A stretch of DNA of 64,000 bases from Heyndrickxia vini (GCF_016772275.1 NZ_CP065425.1:1890653-1954652), one strand, 5' to 3'. Positions 43,025-52,701 are shown, counted from the stretch's first letter. Notes: generated by a model not told the origin, from the sequence alone. Program-made: numbers and translations.

Positions 43025-43915
43025 TTACCGAGTAGTAATTATTTTGTTTTCCCTTGTTACTACATTTTCTAAGTAAGTTAAAAGTTGTTCTCTCATTTCG
43101 GGTCTTTTCAAGCCAATTTCGGTCATTGCTTTTAAATAGCCTAGTTTATCACCTATATCATAGCGATCGCCTTTTAATTGTAATGCGAAAGTTATTTCTT
43201 CCTGACAAATAATCCTTAAAGCATCGGTTAATTGAAACTCATTACCCACCCCTTTTTCAATGTTGCTTAAAACCGGAAAAATAGATGGCTTGAGAATATA
43301 TCTTCCCATTATAGCTAGATTTGAAGGTGCCTCATTCACGCTTGGTTTTTCAAATAGATCCTCAATTTGATATAAATCGTCATGCTGTTGTCCCGGACTG
43401 ATAATACCATATTTACTTACCTCACTTATTTCTACTGGTTGTACACCAATAACATTTGAATCATACTTTTCATATATGTCAATTATTTGCTTAAGTGCAG
43501 GCTGTTGCGACATCATAATATCATCGCCTAATAGAACTGCGAAAGGATCATCTCCTATAAAATGCCTTGCACATAATATTGCATGACCTAAACCTAATGG
43601 TTCTTTTTGTCGTATATAATGAATATTTGCCATATTGGTGATTTTCTTGATTTCTTTTAGCGTATCATATTTCTGTTTTTCATTAAGCACCTGTTCAAGT
43701 TCAATGGATTTATCAAAATGGTCTTCAATGGAACGTTTATTTCGGCCTGTAACAATCATAATGTTCTCAATTCCGGATTTTACTGCTTCTTCTACGATAT
43801 ATTGAATGGCAGGTTTATCAACTATTGGCAACATTTCCTTTGGCTGAGCTTTCGTAGCTGGTAAAAATCTAGTCCCTAAACCAGCAGCTGGAATAATCGC
43901 TTTATTAATTTTCAC
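43025..43915 (-). CDS. gtaB: UTP-glucose-1-phosphate uridylyltransferase GtaB
   Basis: 296 residues from the GTG at 43915 with GGAGGT 7 bases upstream; an in-frame extension to 43972 has no ribosome site. The nucleotide-binding loop AIIPAAGLGTRFLPATKAQPKEMLPIVDKPAIQYIVEEA is diagnostic, followed by FAVLLGDDIM, PVEISEVSKYGII and GVGNEFQLTDALR. It makes UDP-glucose for the lipoteichoic acid glycolipid anchor, wall teichoic acid glucosylation and possibly exopolysaccharide. The proximity of ltaS fits this. Confidence 0.95.
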   Translation of the reverse strand: MKINKAIIPAAGLGTRFLPATKAQPKEMLPIVDKPAIQYIVEEAVKSGIENIMIVTGRNKRSIEDHFDKSIELEQVLNEKQKYDTLKEIKKITNMANIHYIRQKEPLGLGHAILCARHFIGDDPFAVLLGDDIMMSQQPALKQIIDIYEKYDSNVIGVQPVEISEVSKYGIISPGQQHDDLYQIEDLFEKPSVNEAPSNLAIMGRYILKPSIFPVLSNIEKGVGNEFQLTDALRIICQEEITFALQLKGDRYDIGDKLGYLKAMTEIGLKRPEMREQLLTYLENVVTRENKIITTR

Positions 43916-44034
43916 TGATATAACCTCCAATTTGTTTTTCTTTGAGAAATTCCGTTCGAAGGGTTTGTACATTTTAGGTACATAATAATTTGAGAGTTAA
44001 TTTAATTGTATTCAGAATAAAATTTGGATAGACC

Positions 44035-44062
44035 TTGACATTTTTATAAAATATTTTATTTT
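44035..44062 (+). promoter_or_regulatory. possible promoter of the alpha/beta hydrolase gene
   Basis: Perfect TTGACA (44035-44040) with TATTTT 16 bases on; the -10 is weak. Confidence 0.35.
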
Positions 44063-44157
44063 ATAGACAGTTGTATACTTCATTCTAGGAATTGCTTTTT
44101 TAATATTTCAATCAAATTTGTAAAAACTAGCTGTAAAACTATGAAGAGGAGCAAAAT

Positions 44158-44937
44158 ATGCCAATTGCTAAATGTGGTAATTTAAACTTATTTTATGAAG
44201 ATTATGGAGTAGGACCCGCTATTATATTTATTCATCCACCCGGAATGGGAAGAAAAACATTTTTGAAGCAATTACCTCTTCAAAACGATTTTCGATTACT
44301 AATACCTGATTTCTCAGGTCATGGAGATAGTATCTCACATGATGGAGAAATGACAATTTCACTTTATATGAAAGAAATAGAGGCAATACGAAAACATGCT
44401 GAAGTAAGTGAATTGTTTTTATTTGGGTATTCAGCAGGAAGTATAATTGTACAAGAATATGCAATTAAATACCCAATGAATGTAAAAGGTGTTATATTAT
44501 CAGGTGGGTATCCTAAAATCGTAAATGAAATGCTGAAAATTGAACACCAAATAGGGATTAATATGGTTATGTTTGCGCCAAAAGTACTAGCCAAAGTATT
44601 ATCAGTCAGCCATTTTTATGAAAAAACATTGCAATTAGAGTTGTATGAACATATTTTGAAATCAAATCGATATACTTGGAGACAGTTTTATATTGAATCA
44701 TTGCATTTTAATTGTTTAGGGCGGTTATCTTTATTAAATGCTCCATTGATGCTTTTATATGGAACAATGTCAGATATTATTAATCAGCATGTAAAATTAT
44801 ATCCGAAAATTATTGATACTGAAATCCACTTTATTAAAGGTGCAGGACATCAATTGCCAACGAAAAATGATAAAAAAGTAAATGATTTAATCGCTCAGTT
44901 TATTAATAAACAAGTATATAATAATTTGATTATGTAA
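44158..44937 (+). CDS. alpha/beta hydrolase
   Basis: 259 residues with the canonical order: oxyanion loop IFIHPPGMGRKTF, nucleophile elbow LFGYSAGSIIVQEY (G-x-S-x-G), catalytic Asp in LLYGTMSDIINQH, and His in FIKGAGHQLPT. No signal peptide, so cytoplasmic. The substrate is unknown. GAGGAGC precedes the ATG. The yhdT-panF pair follows after 81 bases and no terminator is seen between, so they may share transcription. Confidence 0.88.
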   Translation: MPIAKCGNLNLFYEDYGVGPAIIFIHPPGMGRKTFLKQLPLQNDFRLLIPDFSGHGDSISHDGEMTISLYMKEIEAIRKHAEVSELFLFGYSAGSIIVQEYAIKYPMNVKGVILSGGYPKIVNEMLKIEHQIGINMVMFAPKVLAKVLSVSHFYEKTLQLELYEHILKSNRYTWRQFYIESLHFNCLGRLSLLNAPLMLLYGTMSDIINQHVKLYPKIIDTEIHFIKGAGHQLPTKNDKKVNDLIAQFINKQVYNNLIM

Positions 44938-45018
44938 ACTTCGCTATGTAAATTTTTATTAAAGATGTTTTACATTTTTACTTGGAAAAGTTTAAATGGT
45001 ATCAAAGGAGGGACAAAA

Positions 45019-45285
45019 ATGAATGATCAAAGATTTTCAATTGCTCATAAGGAGGCATGGATTGGTGTTGGTATCGCAATCATCCATTTCCTATGGTGGT
45101 TTGGTTTTGCTTACGGGCTTGGAAGGGGGAAAGTAGAAGATTATACATATATTTTAGGGTTACCTGCATGGTTTTTTTATAGTTGTATTATTGGGTTTAT
45201 CGTTATTGTGTTTTTAGTATTTATTGCTGTTAAGTTCTTTTTTAAAGAAGTACCTTTTGGAAATGAGGAAAGTGGTGGACAATGA
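45019..45285 (+). CDS. yhdT: YhdT-family small membrane protein (DUF997)
   Basis: 88 residues from the ATG at 45019 with AAAGGAGGG upstream; an 18-codon extension is rejected. Two transmembrane helices (IGVGIAIIHFLWWFGFAYGLG and WFFYSCIIGFIVIVFLVFIAV) separated by a short polar loop: the YhdT pattern. It overlaps the panF start by 4 bases. The same pair occurs in E. coli (yhdT-panF), so it is probably an accessory subunit of the sodium symporter. Confidence 0.88.
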   Translation: MNDQRFSIAHKEAWIGVGIAIIHFLWWFGFAYGLGRGKVEDYTYILGLPAWFFYSCIIGFIVIVFLVFIAVKFFFKEVPFGNEESGGQ

Positions 45286-46712
45286 ATATTCAAGTAATTA
45301 TTCCTCTAGTAATATTTTTACTATTATTTTTTATTGTAGGTTTATTAGCATCGCGATATATAAAAAGTTCTGATTCTTTTATCCAAGAATATTTTTTAGG
45401 TAGTAGACAAATGGGCGGTTTTATTTTAGCGATGACCATGGTTGCAACATATGGAAGTGGTAGCAGCTTTATCGGTGGTCCTGGGGCTGCATATAATTAT
45501 GGATTAGCATGGGTGTTATTGGCGATGACACAAGTTGTAACTGGTTATTTTGTTTTAATGGTTTTAGGTAAGAAGTTTGCAATTATTTCTCGCAAATATG
45601 ATGCAATTACATTGATTGATTTTTTAAAAGCAAGATATCAATCAAATTGGGTTACAATAATTGCTGCCGTTAGTATCGTTATCTTTTTGTTCTCTTCTAT
45701 GATCGCTCAATGGGTTGGCGGAGCTAGATTAATGGAATCGATTTTAGGAGTTTCTTATACAACGGCATTATTTATTTTTGCCGTTTCCGTACTCATTTAT
45801 GTTATTATTGGAGGGTTTCGGGCAGTTGCAATAACTGACACGATCCAAGGAATAGTTATGCTCGGAGGTACAATATTATTATTGATTGCTACACTTATTG
45901 CAGGTGGCGGTATTGAAAATATTATGACTGATTTAAAACAACAGAATCCCAATTTATTGAGTCCTTATGGAGCAGATCGTTCATTAACACCACTGTACAT
46001 ATCTAGTTTTTGGATTCTTGTTGGAGTAGGGGTTGTAGGTTTACCGCAAATTGCTGTTAGAGCAATGTCTTATAAAAATGCGAAGGCAATGCATCGGGCA
46101 ATACTTATAGGAACCATTGTTATTGGAATCATTATGTTTGGTATGCATTTAATTGGAGTTCTCGCAAGAGCAATTGTGCCTGGAATTGAAAATGCAGACA
46201 CCGTTATGCCAATTGTGACAATGAAAGTATTACCTGCATGGGCCGCTGGAATAGTCCTTGCTGCACCTATGGCGGCTATTATGTCAACGGTGAATTCAGT
46301 TTTAATTCTTGTTTCATCGGCTATAGTAAAGGATTTATACATAGGTTTTATCAATAAGGAGCCGACTATAAAAAAAGTAAAACAAATAAGCTTTTTTACG
46401 ACTTCAATTATCGGGGTTGCTATCCTTTTTCTGGCGATTCATCCGCCGGATCTACTAATATGGTTGAATTTATTTTCTTTTGGTGGGTTAGAAGCTGTAT
46501 TTATTTGGCCAATCATCATGGGTCTTTATTGGAAAAACGGTAATAAATATGGTGCCATCGCCTCTATGATAACTGGTATGGGATTATATATTTATTTTGA
46601 CCGTTTTTATCCTAATCCATTCGGAATGCATACTGTCGTGATACCGATACTATGTTCGTTATTGATTTTTATAATTGTATCTTTGTTCACAAAAAACAAA
46701 GCCATCAAATAG
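45282..46712 (+). CDS. panF: sodium/pantothenate symporter PanF
   Basis: 476 residues, 13 predicted transmembrane helices of the sodium:solute symporter family. Conserved segments: EYFLGSRQMGGFILAMTMVATYGSGSSFIGGPGAAY, GGFRAVAITDTIQGIVM and AAPMAAIMSTVNSVLILVSSAIVKDLY. The coupling to yhdT strongly supports pantothenate (vitamin B5) as the substrate. The ATG overlaps the yhdT stop (ATGA). It ends at a bidirectional terminator. Confidence 0.92.
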   Translation: MNIQVIIPLVIFLLLFFIVGLLASRYIKSSDSFIQEYFLGSRQMGGFILAMTMVATYGSGSSFIGGPGAAYNYGLAWVLLAMTQVVTGYFVLMVLGKKFAIISRKYDAITLIDFLKARYQSNWVTIIAAVSIVIFLFSSMIAQWVGGARLMESILGVSYTTALFIFAVSVLIYVIIGGFRAVAITDTIQGIVMLGGTILLLIATLIAGGGIENIMTDLKQQNPNLLSPYGADRSLTPLYISSFWILVGVGVVGLPQIAVRAMSYKNAKAMHRAILIGTIVIGIIMFGMHLIGVLARAIVPGIENADTVMPIVTMKVLPAWAAGIVLAAPMAAIMSTVNSVLILVSSAIVKDLYIGFINKEPTIKKVKQISFFTTSIIGVAILFLAIHPPDLLIWLNLFSFGGLEAVFIWPIIMGLYWKNGNKYGAIASMITGMGLYIYFDRFYPNPFGMHTVVIPILCSLLIFIIVSLFTKNKAIK

Positions 46713-46726
46713 GTGGCTTTGTTTTT
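46692..46726 (+). terminator. bidirectional terminator between panF and the MFS gene
   Basis: AAAAACAAAGCCA (46692-46704) pairs with TGGCTTTGTTTTT (46714-46726); the left arm lies within the last panF codons. Confidence 0.85.
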
Positions 46727-46727
46727 A

Positions 46728-47999
46728 TTAAACCGGAGAATGCACCGGATCTTTTTTTGTTTCGTTTTCTTTGTTAGGTTTAACAGCAATAAATGCTAAT
46801 GAAGCTGCGATTATACTTAAAAAGGCTAATATTACAAACATAAATGTTAAATTATGGTTCATAAAGTATGCCATTATAGGCGGTCCTGCTGCTACTCCAA
46901 TAAAGCGCATAGAACTATAAATTGCTGTGATTGTCCCACGGATAGATTTTTCAATTGATTGAGTAATAATCGCATCAAGACATGGGAGACTTGCTCCAAT
47001 ACCAATGCCACTAACAAGAAAAACAATTAATAAATACAAAAATTGATTGGAAAAGCTGACAGCAATAACCGATACTCCAGTGACAATAATGCTAGAAAAG
47101 ATAATCCATTTCATTATAATCAAGTTTTCTTTTATAACTTTTCCAGCTATATAAGATGCAAGGCAAAGAGCAGCTAATGGAATAGCAAGAATAAACCCTT
47201 TTTTGACTCCATGAAAATTGTATTGATCTTCAAGAACACTGGAAAGATAGAATAATACAGCAAATAAAATAAACATAAGAATGGCTCCAATGGCAAAAAC
47301 CGCAATAAGCCAACGACTGTGTTCTTTAAATACACCTCTTGTATTGCGCATAAACTCTTTAAATTCAAGGCCCTTTTTGTCTTCCTTAGGCTTTTTTACG
47401 AAAATAACTATTGATATGAGTGATAATAAACAAAATATTGGTATCGAGAAAAAAGGTAAAAACCATAAGACACCGGCAAGGAGACTACCGAGAATTGGGC
47501 TTAAAACTTTTCCGAAAGTATTGGAAGTCTCGATTATACCTAATGTTGCACTCACATCTTTTTCGCGACGGAACATATCACCTACTAATGGAAGTACGAT
47601 TGGCGCGCCACCGGCTGCTCCAACTCCTTGTAGTATACGACCGATGAGAATCATCATAAACGGATCATTTAATTTCCATGCAGCCCATCCGGAAACGATC
47701 CCTCCAATACCCGAAAGAATGAGAGATGGAATAATCACCATTTTGCGGCCATAACGATCTGAAAGGTAACCAGCAATAGGGATTAAAAATATTGCGACAA
47801 TAGAATAAACCGTTATAATATAGCTAGATTGCATTTTAGAAATATCTAATTTTTTTTCAAGCATTGGTAGAACTGGGATTAACATAGAATTGCCAAGTGT
47901 CATAATTAATGGAATGGAGGATATAGATACAATTGCCCAACGCTTATCTTGAATTTCATTTTGACCCAAAGTCGCTGCGTGATTGTTCAGCTTGTTCAT
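46728..47999 (-). CDS. MFS efflux transporter (drug:H+ antiporter type)
   Basis: 423 residues, about 12 transmembrane helices. The MFS motif A loop is present in GYLSDRYGRKMVIIPSLILSGIGGI, and motif C-like GRILQGVGAAGGAPIVLPLVGDMF follows. The middle cytoplasmic loop is long and basic (VKKPKEDKKGLEFKEFMRNTRG). It is related to the Bcr/BltB/YfmO-type multidrug exporters; the substrate is unknown. No adjacent local regulator was found. The minus-strand ATG has GGAAAT upstream, a weak ribosome site. Confidence 0.88.
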   Translation of the reverse strand: MNKLNNHAATLGQNEIQDKRWAIVSISSIPLIMTLGNSMLIPVLPMLEKKLDISKMQSSYIITVYSIVAIFLIPIAGYLSDRYGRKMVIIPSLILSGIGGIVSGWAAWKLNDPFMMILIGRILQGVGAAGGAPIVLPLVGDMFRREKDVSATLGIIETSNTFGKVLSPILGSLLAGVLWFLPFFSIPIFCLLSLISIVIFVKKPKEDKKGLEFKEFMRNTRGVFKEHSRWLIAVFAIGAILMFILFAVLFYLSSVLEDQYNFHGVKKGFILAIPLAALCLASYIAGKVIKENLIIMKWIIFSSIIVTGVSVIAVSFSNQFLYLLIVFLVSGIGIGASLPCLDAIITQSIEKSIRGTITAIYSSMRFIGVAAGPPIMAYFMNHNLTFMFVILAFLSIIAASLAFIAVKPNKENETKKDPVHSPV

Positions 48000-48085
48000 C
48001 TGTAATTTCCTTTCATGGTTATCTATTACATACTATTTACTGATTTAATTTTTTTATTTCATAAATTTTTTCATGGGGGAGAAAT

Positions 48086-48727
48086 ATGAAAATAATTAGC
48101 TTAAATATCGGAAAACCAAAAACATCTTTATACAATAATAAAGAATATATTTCTGGAATTGGAAAACATCGTGTGAAAAATGTCCTATTAACGAAAGAAC
48201 AATTTGTCGGGGATGACGTTGCAAATCCTCAATTTCACGGGGGGCCAGACCGATCTGTTTGTTTTTATCCGCACGAACATTATGAACAATGGGAGCAGGA
48301 GTTTGATACTTCATTAATGGTTCCAGCTTTCGGAGAAAATTTAACTGTCAGTGGTATGTTAGAAAAGGATGTATGCATAGGGGATATTTTCCAAATAGGC
48401 GAAGCGGTTGTTCAAATTACTCAAGGTCGTATTCCGTGTTCAACTATTTCCAAGTATAATCATATTGATCCGTTATTAAAGAGAACGATTGAAACCTGTT
48501 ACACAGGCTACTTTGCTAGAGTCTTAAATGAAGGTGTCATTATGGATAATTCAGAGATCGTATTAATCGATAAACATCCATTACTGATAAATGTGTTTCA
48601 TACGATGTATACATATTTCCATTCTAATGACACTGATTCAATTCAACAGATTATTGAAGTAAATGAGCTGGCGTCTGATATGAAAAATAAATTTATTAAA
48701 AAGTTAAAGAAAAACACCCAGCAATAA
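48086..48727 (+). CDS. MOSC-domain protein, YiiM/YflK type
   Basis: 213 residues. MOSC core: GDDVANPQFHGGPDRSVCFYPHEHYEQW, FGENLTVSGMLEKDVCIGDIFQIGEAVVQITQGRIPCSTIS with the conserved Cys, followed by a C-terminal helical (3-alpha) domain. Such proteins use molybdenum cofactor to reduce N-hydroxylated compounds (the YiiM activity in E. coli detoxifies N-hydroxy purines). GGGGGAG precedes the ATG. A terminator follows; the gene is probably monocistronic and divergent from the MFS exporter. Confidence 0.87.
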   Translation: MKIISLNIGKPKTSLYNNKEYISGIGKHRVKNVLLTKEQFVGDDVANPQFHGGPDRSVCFYPHEHYEQWEQEFDTSLMVPAFGENLTVSGMLEKDVCIGDIFQIGEAVVQITQGRIPCSTISKYNHIDPLLKRTIETCYTGYFARVLNEGVIMDNSEIVLIDKHPLLINVFHTMYTYFHSNDTDSIQQIIEVNELASDMKNKFIKKLKKNTQQ

Positions 48728-48798
48728 ATGAGTAATCATTATATCTAAAAAATATTATTTGATCGTTCAATGTAAAAAAAAGATATAATTAATATGTT

Positions 48799-48831
48799 AA
48801 AAAAAGGATGTTTTATGCATCCCTTTTTTAT
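48799..48831 (+). terminator. terminator after the MOSC gene
   Basis: AAAAAAAGGATG and CATCCCTTTTTT stem (one bulge) with TTTTATG loop. Confidence 0.75.
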
Positions 48832-48839
48832 TTACACAA

Positions 48840-48854
48840 AACTTTCTGAAAATA
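48840..48854 (+). promoter_or_regulatory. CodY-box-like operator 1 upstream of dpp
   Basis: AACTTTCTGAAAATA matches the CodY consensus AATTTTCWGAAAATT at 13 of 15 positions. It lies about 50 bases upstream of the likely dpp -10 element. Confidence 0.6.
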
Positions 48855-48869
48855 TTTTATAAAAACTAT

Positions 48870-48897
48870 TTTCAAATATATTAAAAGAAGGTAGAAT
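48870..48897 (+). promoter_or_regulatory. probable dpp promoter
   Basis: TTTCAA (48870-48875), 16-base spacer, TAGAAT (48892-48897). It lies between the two CodY-like boxes. Confidence 0.45.
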
Positions 48898-48951
48898 ATT
48901 TAAAAATGATATTATATTTACAATATTTAAATAGGACTAGCTTATTTAAAA

Positions 48952-48966
48952 GATTTTCTGAAATTT
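48952..48966 (+). promoter_or_regulatory. CodY-box-like operator 2, in the dpp leader
   Basis: GATTTTCTGAAATTT, 13 of 15 matches to the CodY consensus, located downstream of the likely start of transcription, where CodY can act as a roadblock. Confidence 0.6.
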
Positions 48967-49017
48967 AAGCTATCTTTATACAACGATGAAAACCAATTGG
49001 TGGAAAGGAGCGAAATA

Positions 49018-50010
49018 GTGGAAAATCCAGTCCTAGAAGTAAAGGCTTTACGCACCACTTTTTCTACAGATGATGGAATAATCCCTGTTGTAAACGATAT
49101 TGATTTCCAAGTACAATCACAGGAAATTTTAGGAATAGTAGGGGAGTCAGGATGCGGGAAAAGTGTAACTTCATTGTCAATTATGGGATTAATCCCAACG
49201 GGTAATGGAAAAGTTGAAGGTGAAATCCTTTTTAATAAGGAAAATATTGCTAAGGCTTCAGAAAAGAGAATGAGAAGTATACGCGGAAATGATATTGCAA
49301 TGATTTTCCAGGAGCCAATGACTAGCTTAAATCCTGTATTTACAATCGGTGAACAATTGATAGAAGCCGTACAGATTCATTGGAAATGGCCAAAGAAAAA
49401 GGCAAAAGAGCATGCTGTACAAATGCTTAAAAAGGTTGGTCTTCCAAGGGCTGAGCAACTTATAAAAGAATACCCTCATCAGCTATCCGGTGGGATGAGG
49501 CAGCGTGTAATGATTGCGATGGCACTGGCATGTGAACCGATGCTTTTAATTGCAGACGAACCAACAACAGCGTTAGATGTAACGATTCAAGCTCAAATAT
49601 TAGATTTGATGAAAAAATTGAATAAAGAAACGAATACAGCCATTATCATGATTACTCATGATTTAGGGGTAGTTGCAGAAATGTGCCAACGGATTATCGT
49701 TATGTATAGCGGGAAAATTGTTGAAGAAGCAGATGTTCGTACGATTTTTAAGGATCCGAAGCATCCGTATACGGTTGGATTAATACAATCCGTACCCGAT
49801 ATGAGAGTAAAAAAGGAACAATTGTACTCGATCCCAGGAAATGTACCTAAGCCCGGTTCAATTGATGTTGGTTGCCATTTTGCCCCACGCTGTCCGCACG
49901 CTCACTCACGTTGCTATGATGAAACACCGCATTTAAAAGTACTTGAAAATGGACAGAAAGTAAGGTGTTGGTTATATGAGGAAGGGAAGGATGGCGTCGT
50001 AAATGAATGA
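49018..50010 (+). CDS. dppD: dipeptide ABC transporter ATP-binding protein DppD
   Basis: 330 residues from the GTG at 49018 with AAAGGAG 7 bases upstream; a TTG-started extension to 48997 would read through that site. Walker [11 protein letters not shown]-loop [10 protein letters not shown], signature LSGGMRQRV, Walker [15 protein letters not shown], and switch His in MITHDLGVV. The C-terminal oligopeptide/dipeptide extension includes [20 protein letters not shown], where the family carries an Fe-S-like Cys cluster. It powers peptide uptake with DppF. It overlaps dppF by 8 bases. Confidence 0.94.
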   Translation: MENPVLEVKALRTTFSTDDGIIPVVNDIDFQVQSQEILGIVGESGCGKSVTSLSIMGLIPTGNGKVEGEILFNKENIAKASEKRMRSIRGNDIAMIFQEPMTSLNPVFTIGEQLIEAVQIHWKWPKKKAKEHAVQMLKKVGLPRAEQLIKEYPHQLSGGMRQRVMIAMALACEPMLLIADEPTTALDVTIQAQILDLMKKLNKETNTAIIMITHDLGVVAEMCQRIIVMYSGKIVEEADVRTIFKDPKHPYTVGLIQSVPDMRVKKEQLYSIPGNVPKPGSIDVGCHFAPRCPHAHSRCYDETPHLKVLENGQKVRCWLYEEGKDGVVNE

Positions 50011-50971
50011 ACCACTTTTAAAAATCGAAAAATTAAAAAAGAACTTCCCTATTCGAGGCGGCGTATTCGGTAAAAAGGTTGGAGAGGTAAAAGCTGTTGA
50101 TGATATTTCTTTTGTGATACAAAAGGGAGAAACATTGGGACTTGTTGGTGAAAGTGGCTGTGGGAAGTCGACAACTGGCAGAATGCTATTAAGATTACTT
50201 GAACCAAGTGAAGGGAAAATTATTTTTGAAGGCAACGATATTACGAATCTTTCTAAACATGAGCTAAGAAAGATTCGTGGTCAAATGCAAATGATTTTTC
50301 AGGATCCATACGCCTCTTTAAACCCAAGACATTCAATTGAACGTATTTTAGAAGAACCGCTAATCGTACATGGGATAAAAGATAAAGCTGCACGAAGAAA
50401 AAAGGTTCGTGAGTTGTTGGAAATTGTTGGCTTAAATAGTTATCATGCCAATCGTTATCCCCATCAATTTAGTGGTGGTCAACGTCAGAGGATTGGAATT
50501 GCCAGGGCATTGAGTCTTAACCCTAAACTAATCATTGCAGATGAACCAGTATCAGCATTGGATGTATCCATTCAAGCTCAGGTTCTTAACTTGCTTAAAG
50601 ATCTTCAGAAGAAGTATGAACTAACTTATTTATTTATTGCCCATGATTTAGGGGTGGTAAGGCATATTAGTGATCGAGTTGGGGTTATGTATCTTGGTAG
50701 GCTTGTAGAGCTAGCCGAAAGCGAAGAATTATACCAAAATCCTAAACATCCATACACACAAGCTTTGCTTTCAGCAGTCCCTATTGCCGATGTGGATTAT
50801 AAAAAGGAAAGAATTGTTCTACAGGGCGATGTTCCAAGTCCCGCAAATCCACCAAAAGGGTGTTCTTTCCATACGAGATGTCCACTTGCTATGGATAAGT
50901 GCTCTGTTGAAAGGCCAATATTTAAAGAAGTAAATCCAGGTCACTTTGCAGCATGTCATCTACATGGATGA
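50003..50971 (+). CDS. dppF: dipeptide ABC transporter ATP-binding protein DppF
   Basis: 322 residues. Walker [11 protein letters not shown]-loop [14 protein letters not shown], signature [15 protein letters not shown], Walker [15 protein letters not shown], and [24 protein letters not shown]-terminal [19 protein letters not shown] tail matches the paired ATPase. In typical dpp systems DppD and DppF form a heterodimer under DppB/DppC, as implied here. The ATG at 50003 is inside the end of dppD, with AGGATGG upstream. Confidence 0.94.
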   Translation: MNEPLLKIEKLKKNFPIRGGVFGKKVGEVKAVDDISFVIQKGETLGLVGESGCGKSTTGRMLLRLLEPSEGKIIFEGNDITNLSKHELRKIRGQMQMIFQDPYASLNPRHSIERILEEPLIVHGIKDKAARRKKVRELLEIVGLNSYHANRYPHQFSGGQRQRIGIARALSLNPKLIIADEPVSALDVSIQAQVLNLLKDLQKKYELTYLFIAHDLGVVRHISDRVGVMYLGRLVELAESEELYQNPKHPYTQALLSAVPIADVDYKKERIVLQGDVPSPANPPKGCSFHTRCPLAMDKCSVERPIFKEVNPGHFAACHLHG

Positions 50972-51019
50972 TTTTGCATATAAATTTTTAGATAGCTATT
51001 AAAAATTGGGGGGAAGAAG

Positions 51020-52627
51020 ATGAAGAAAAAGCTGACAGGATTAGTCATTTTTGTCCTGGTACTTTCACTTGCCTTGATGGGATGTTCATCATCAAAATCA
51101 AATGGTGAAAAAGGAAAAGATGACGGCAAGGAAAAATCAGGTGGTGTATTAGTGTATGCACGTGGTGGAGATGCGGTTAAGCTGGATCCTGCTGCAGTAA
51201 CTGATGGGGAATCATTAATTGTTGCAGAACAAATATTTGATACTCTAGTAAGCTATAAAAAAGAAACAACAGAAATTGAACCAGGCTTAGCAAAATCTTG
51301 GAAAGTATCTGAAGATGGTTTAACATACACATTCGAGTTACAAGAAGGTGTGAAATTCCACGATGGAACTGATTTTAATGCAGAAGCTGTAGTAAAAAAC
51401 TTTGATCGATGGGCAAACGGTAACGTTGAAAAATTCCCATATTACCAATCACAATTCGGCGGGTATAAAGGTGAAAAAGCAGCTGTTATTAAAGAAGTAA
51501 AAGCAGTCGATCCAAAAACTGTTGAATTCACTTTATTCAGACCACAAGCTCCATTTTTGAAAAACTTAGCGATGACACCATTTGGTATTTCAAGTCCTAC
51601 AGCAATTGAGAAATATGGTGATAAATATATCGAAAACCCAGTAGGTACTGGTCCGTTTAAATTCAAAGAATGGAAAAGAAACGATACAATTACTGTTGTT
51701 AAAAACGAAAATTACTGGAAAAAAGGATTACCAAAGCTTGATACAGTTATTTTGAAAGTAATAAAAGATAACTCTGCACGTTTAAACGCGTTAATTAAAG
51801 GCGATGTCGATTTAATTGATGGGTTAAATCCAAGTGATATCGAAAAAGTAAAATCGGATAAAAATCTACAGATTTTTGAAAGACCATCTATGAATCTAGG
51901 ATATCTTGGATTTAACGTTACGAAAAAACCATTTGATAATGTTAAAGTCCGTCAAGCATTAAGTCATGCAGTAAACAAAGAAGCACTAATTAAAAACTTC
52001 TATGAAGGAACGGCTGAACCAGCTAAAAATCCAATGCCGCCTTCTGTAAGTGGCTATAACGACGATATTGTTGATTATGATTATGACCTTGATAAAGCGA
52101 AAAAGTTATTGGAGGAAGCAGGCTATAAAGATGGATTTAGTGTAGATTTCTGGACAATGCCTGTTGTTCGTCCTTATATGCCTAATGGACAAAAAGTAGC
52201 AGAAGCCATCCAAGCGGATTTTGCAAAAATCGGTGTAAAAACAAAAATCGTTACGATGGAATGGGGAACATATTTAGAAAAATTAGCTAAAGGTGAAGCA
52301 CCGATGTATATCGTTGGTTGGACTGGTGACAATGGTGATGCAGATAACTTCTTGTATGCATTACTTGATAAAGATGCAATTGGATCTAATAACAACTCCC
52401 AGTATTCTAACGACGAAGTTCACGATCTTTTAATTAAAGCTCAAACAGAAACAGATGAAGCGAAAAGAAATGATTACTATAAAAAAGCACAAGAAATCAT
52501 CCATAATGATGCACCTTGGGTTCCACTTGCTCACTCAGTACCACAGTTAGCTGGTAAGAGTACGATTGATGGGTTTTTCCCACATCCTACAGGTTCTCAA
52601 AGCTTTGCTGATACTTCTGTAAAATAA
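51020..52627 (+). CDS. dppE: dipeptide-binding lipoprotein (family 5 SBP)
   Basis: 535 residues. Signal peptide with lipobox ALMGCSSSK, so membrane-anchored outside the cell. The family 5 solute-binding core shows GLAKSWKVSEDGLTYTFELQEGVKFHDGT and NPVGTGPFKFKEW, and the C-terminal lobe has MEWGTYLEKLAKGEAPMYIVGWTGDNGDADN, close to E. coli DppA rather than OppA. It captures dipeptides (some relatives bind haem or nickel). It is the third gene of the operon, followed by a terminator. GGGGGGAAG precedes the ATG. Confidence 0.93.
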   Translation: MKKKLTGLVIFVLVLSLALMGCSSSKSNGEKGKDDGKEKSGGVLVYARGGDAVKLDPAAVTDGESLIVAEQIFDTLVSYKKETTEIEPGLAKSWKVSEDGLTYTFELQEGVKFHDGTDFNAEAVVKNFDRWANGNVEKFPYYQSQFGGYKGEKAAVIKEVKAVDPKTVEFTLFRPQAPFLKNLAMTPFGISSPTAIEKYGDKYIENPVGTGPFKFKEWKRNDTITVVKNENYWKKGLPKLDTVILKVIKDNSARLNALIKGDVDLIDGLNPSDIEKVKSDKNLQIFERPSMNLGYLGFNVTKKPFDNVKVRQALSHAVNKEALIKNFYEGTAEPAKNPMPPSVSGYNDDIVDYDYDLDKAKKLLEEAGYKDGFSVDFWTMPVVRPYMPNGQKVAEAIQADFAKIGVKTKIVTMEWGTYLEKLAKGEAPMYIVGWTGDNGDADNFLYALLDKDAIGSNNNSQYSNDEVHDLLIKAQTETDEAKRNDYYKKAQEIIHNDAPWVPLAHSVPQLAGKSTIDGFFPHPTGSQSFADTSVK

Positions 52628-52633
52628 TTATCG

Positions 52634-52656
52634 GGGGAGTGTTTACTCCCCTTTTT
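52634..52656 (+). terminator. intra-operon terminator between the binding protein and permease genes
   Basis: GGGGAGT (52634-52640), GTTT, ACTCCCC (52645-52651), then TTTTT. It would lower expression of the downstream permeases relative to the binding protein. Confidence 0.8.
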
Positions 52657-52701
52657 AATTCAAAAAAGTTACATAACTTATTAAAAGGGGTGAAGGTGGT
52701 A

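Noticed and set aside
46070-46354. 94-residue frame antisense to panF
   Set aside because: Ile/Val-rich antisense shadow of transmembrane codons.
52639-52701. Longer dppB starting at 52639
   Set aside because: That start is inside the dppE-dppB terminator; the ATG at 52702 has a ribosome site and begins the conserved YTIRRLL segment.
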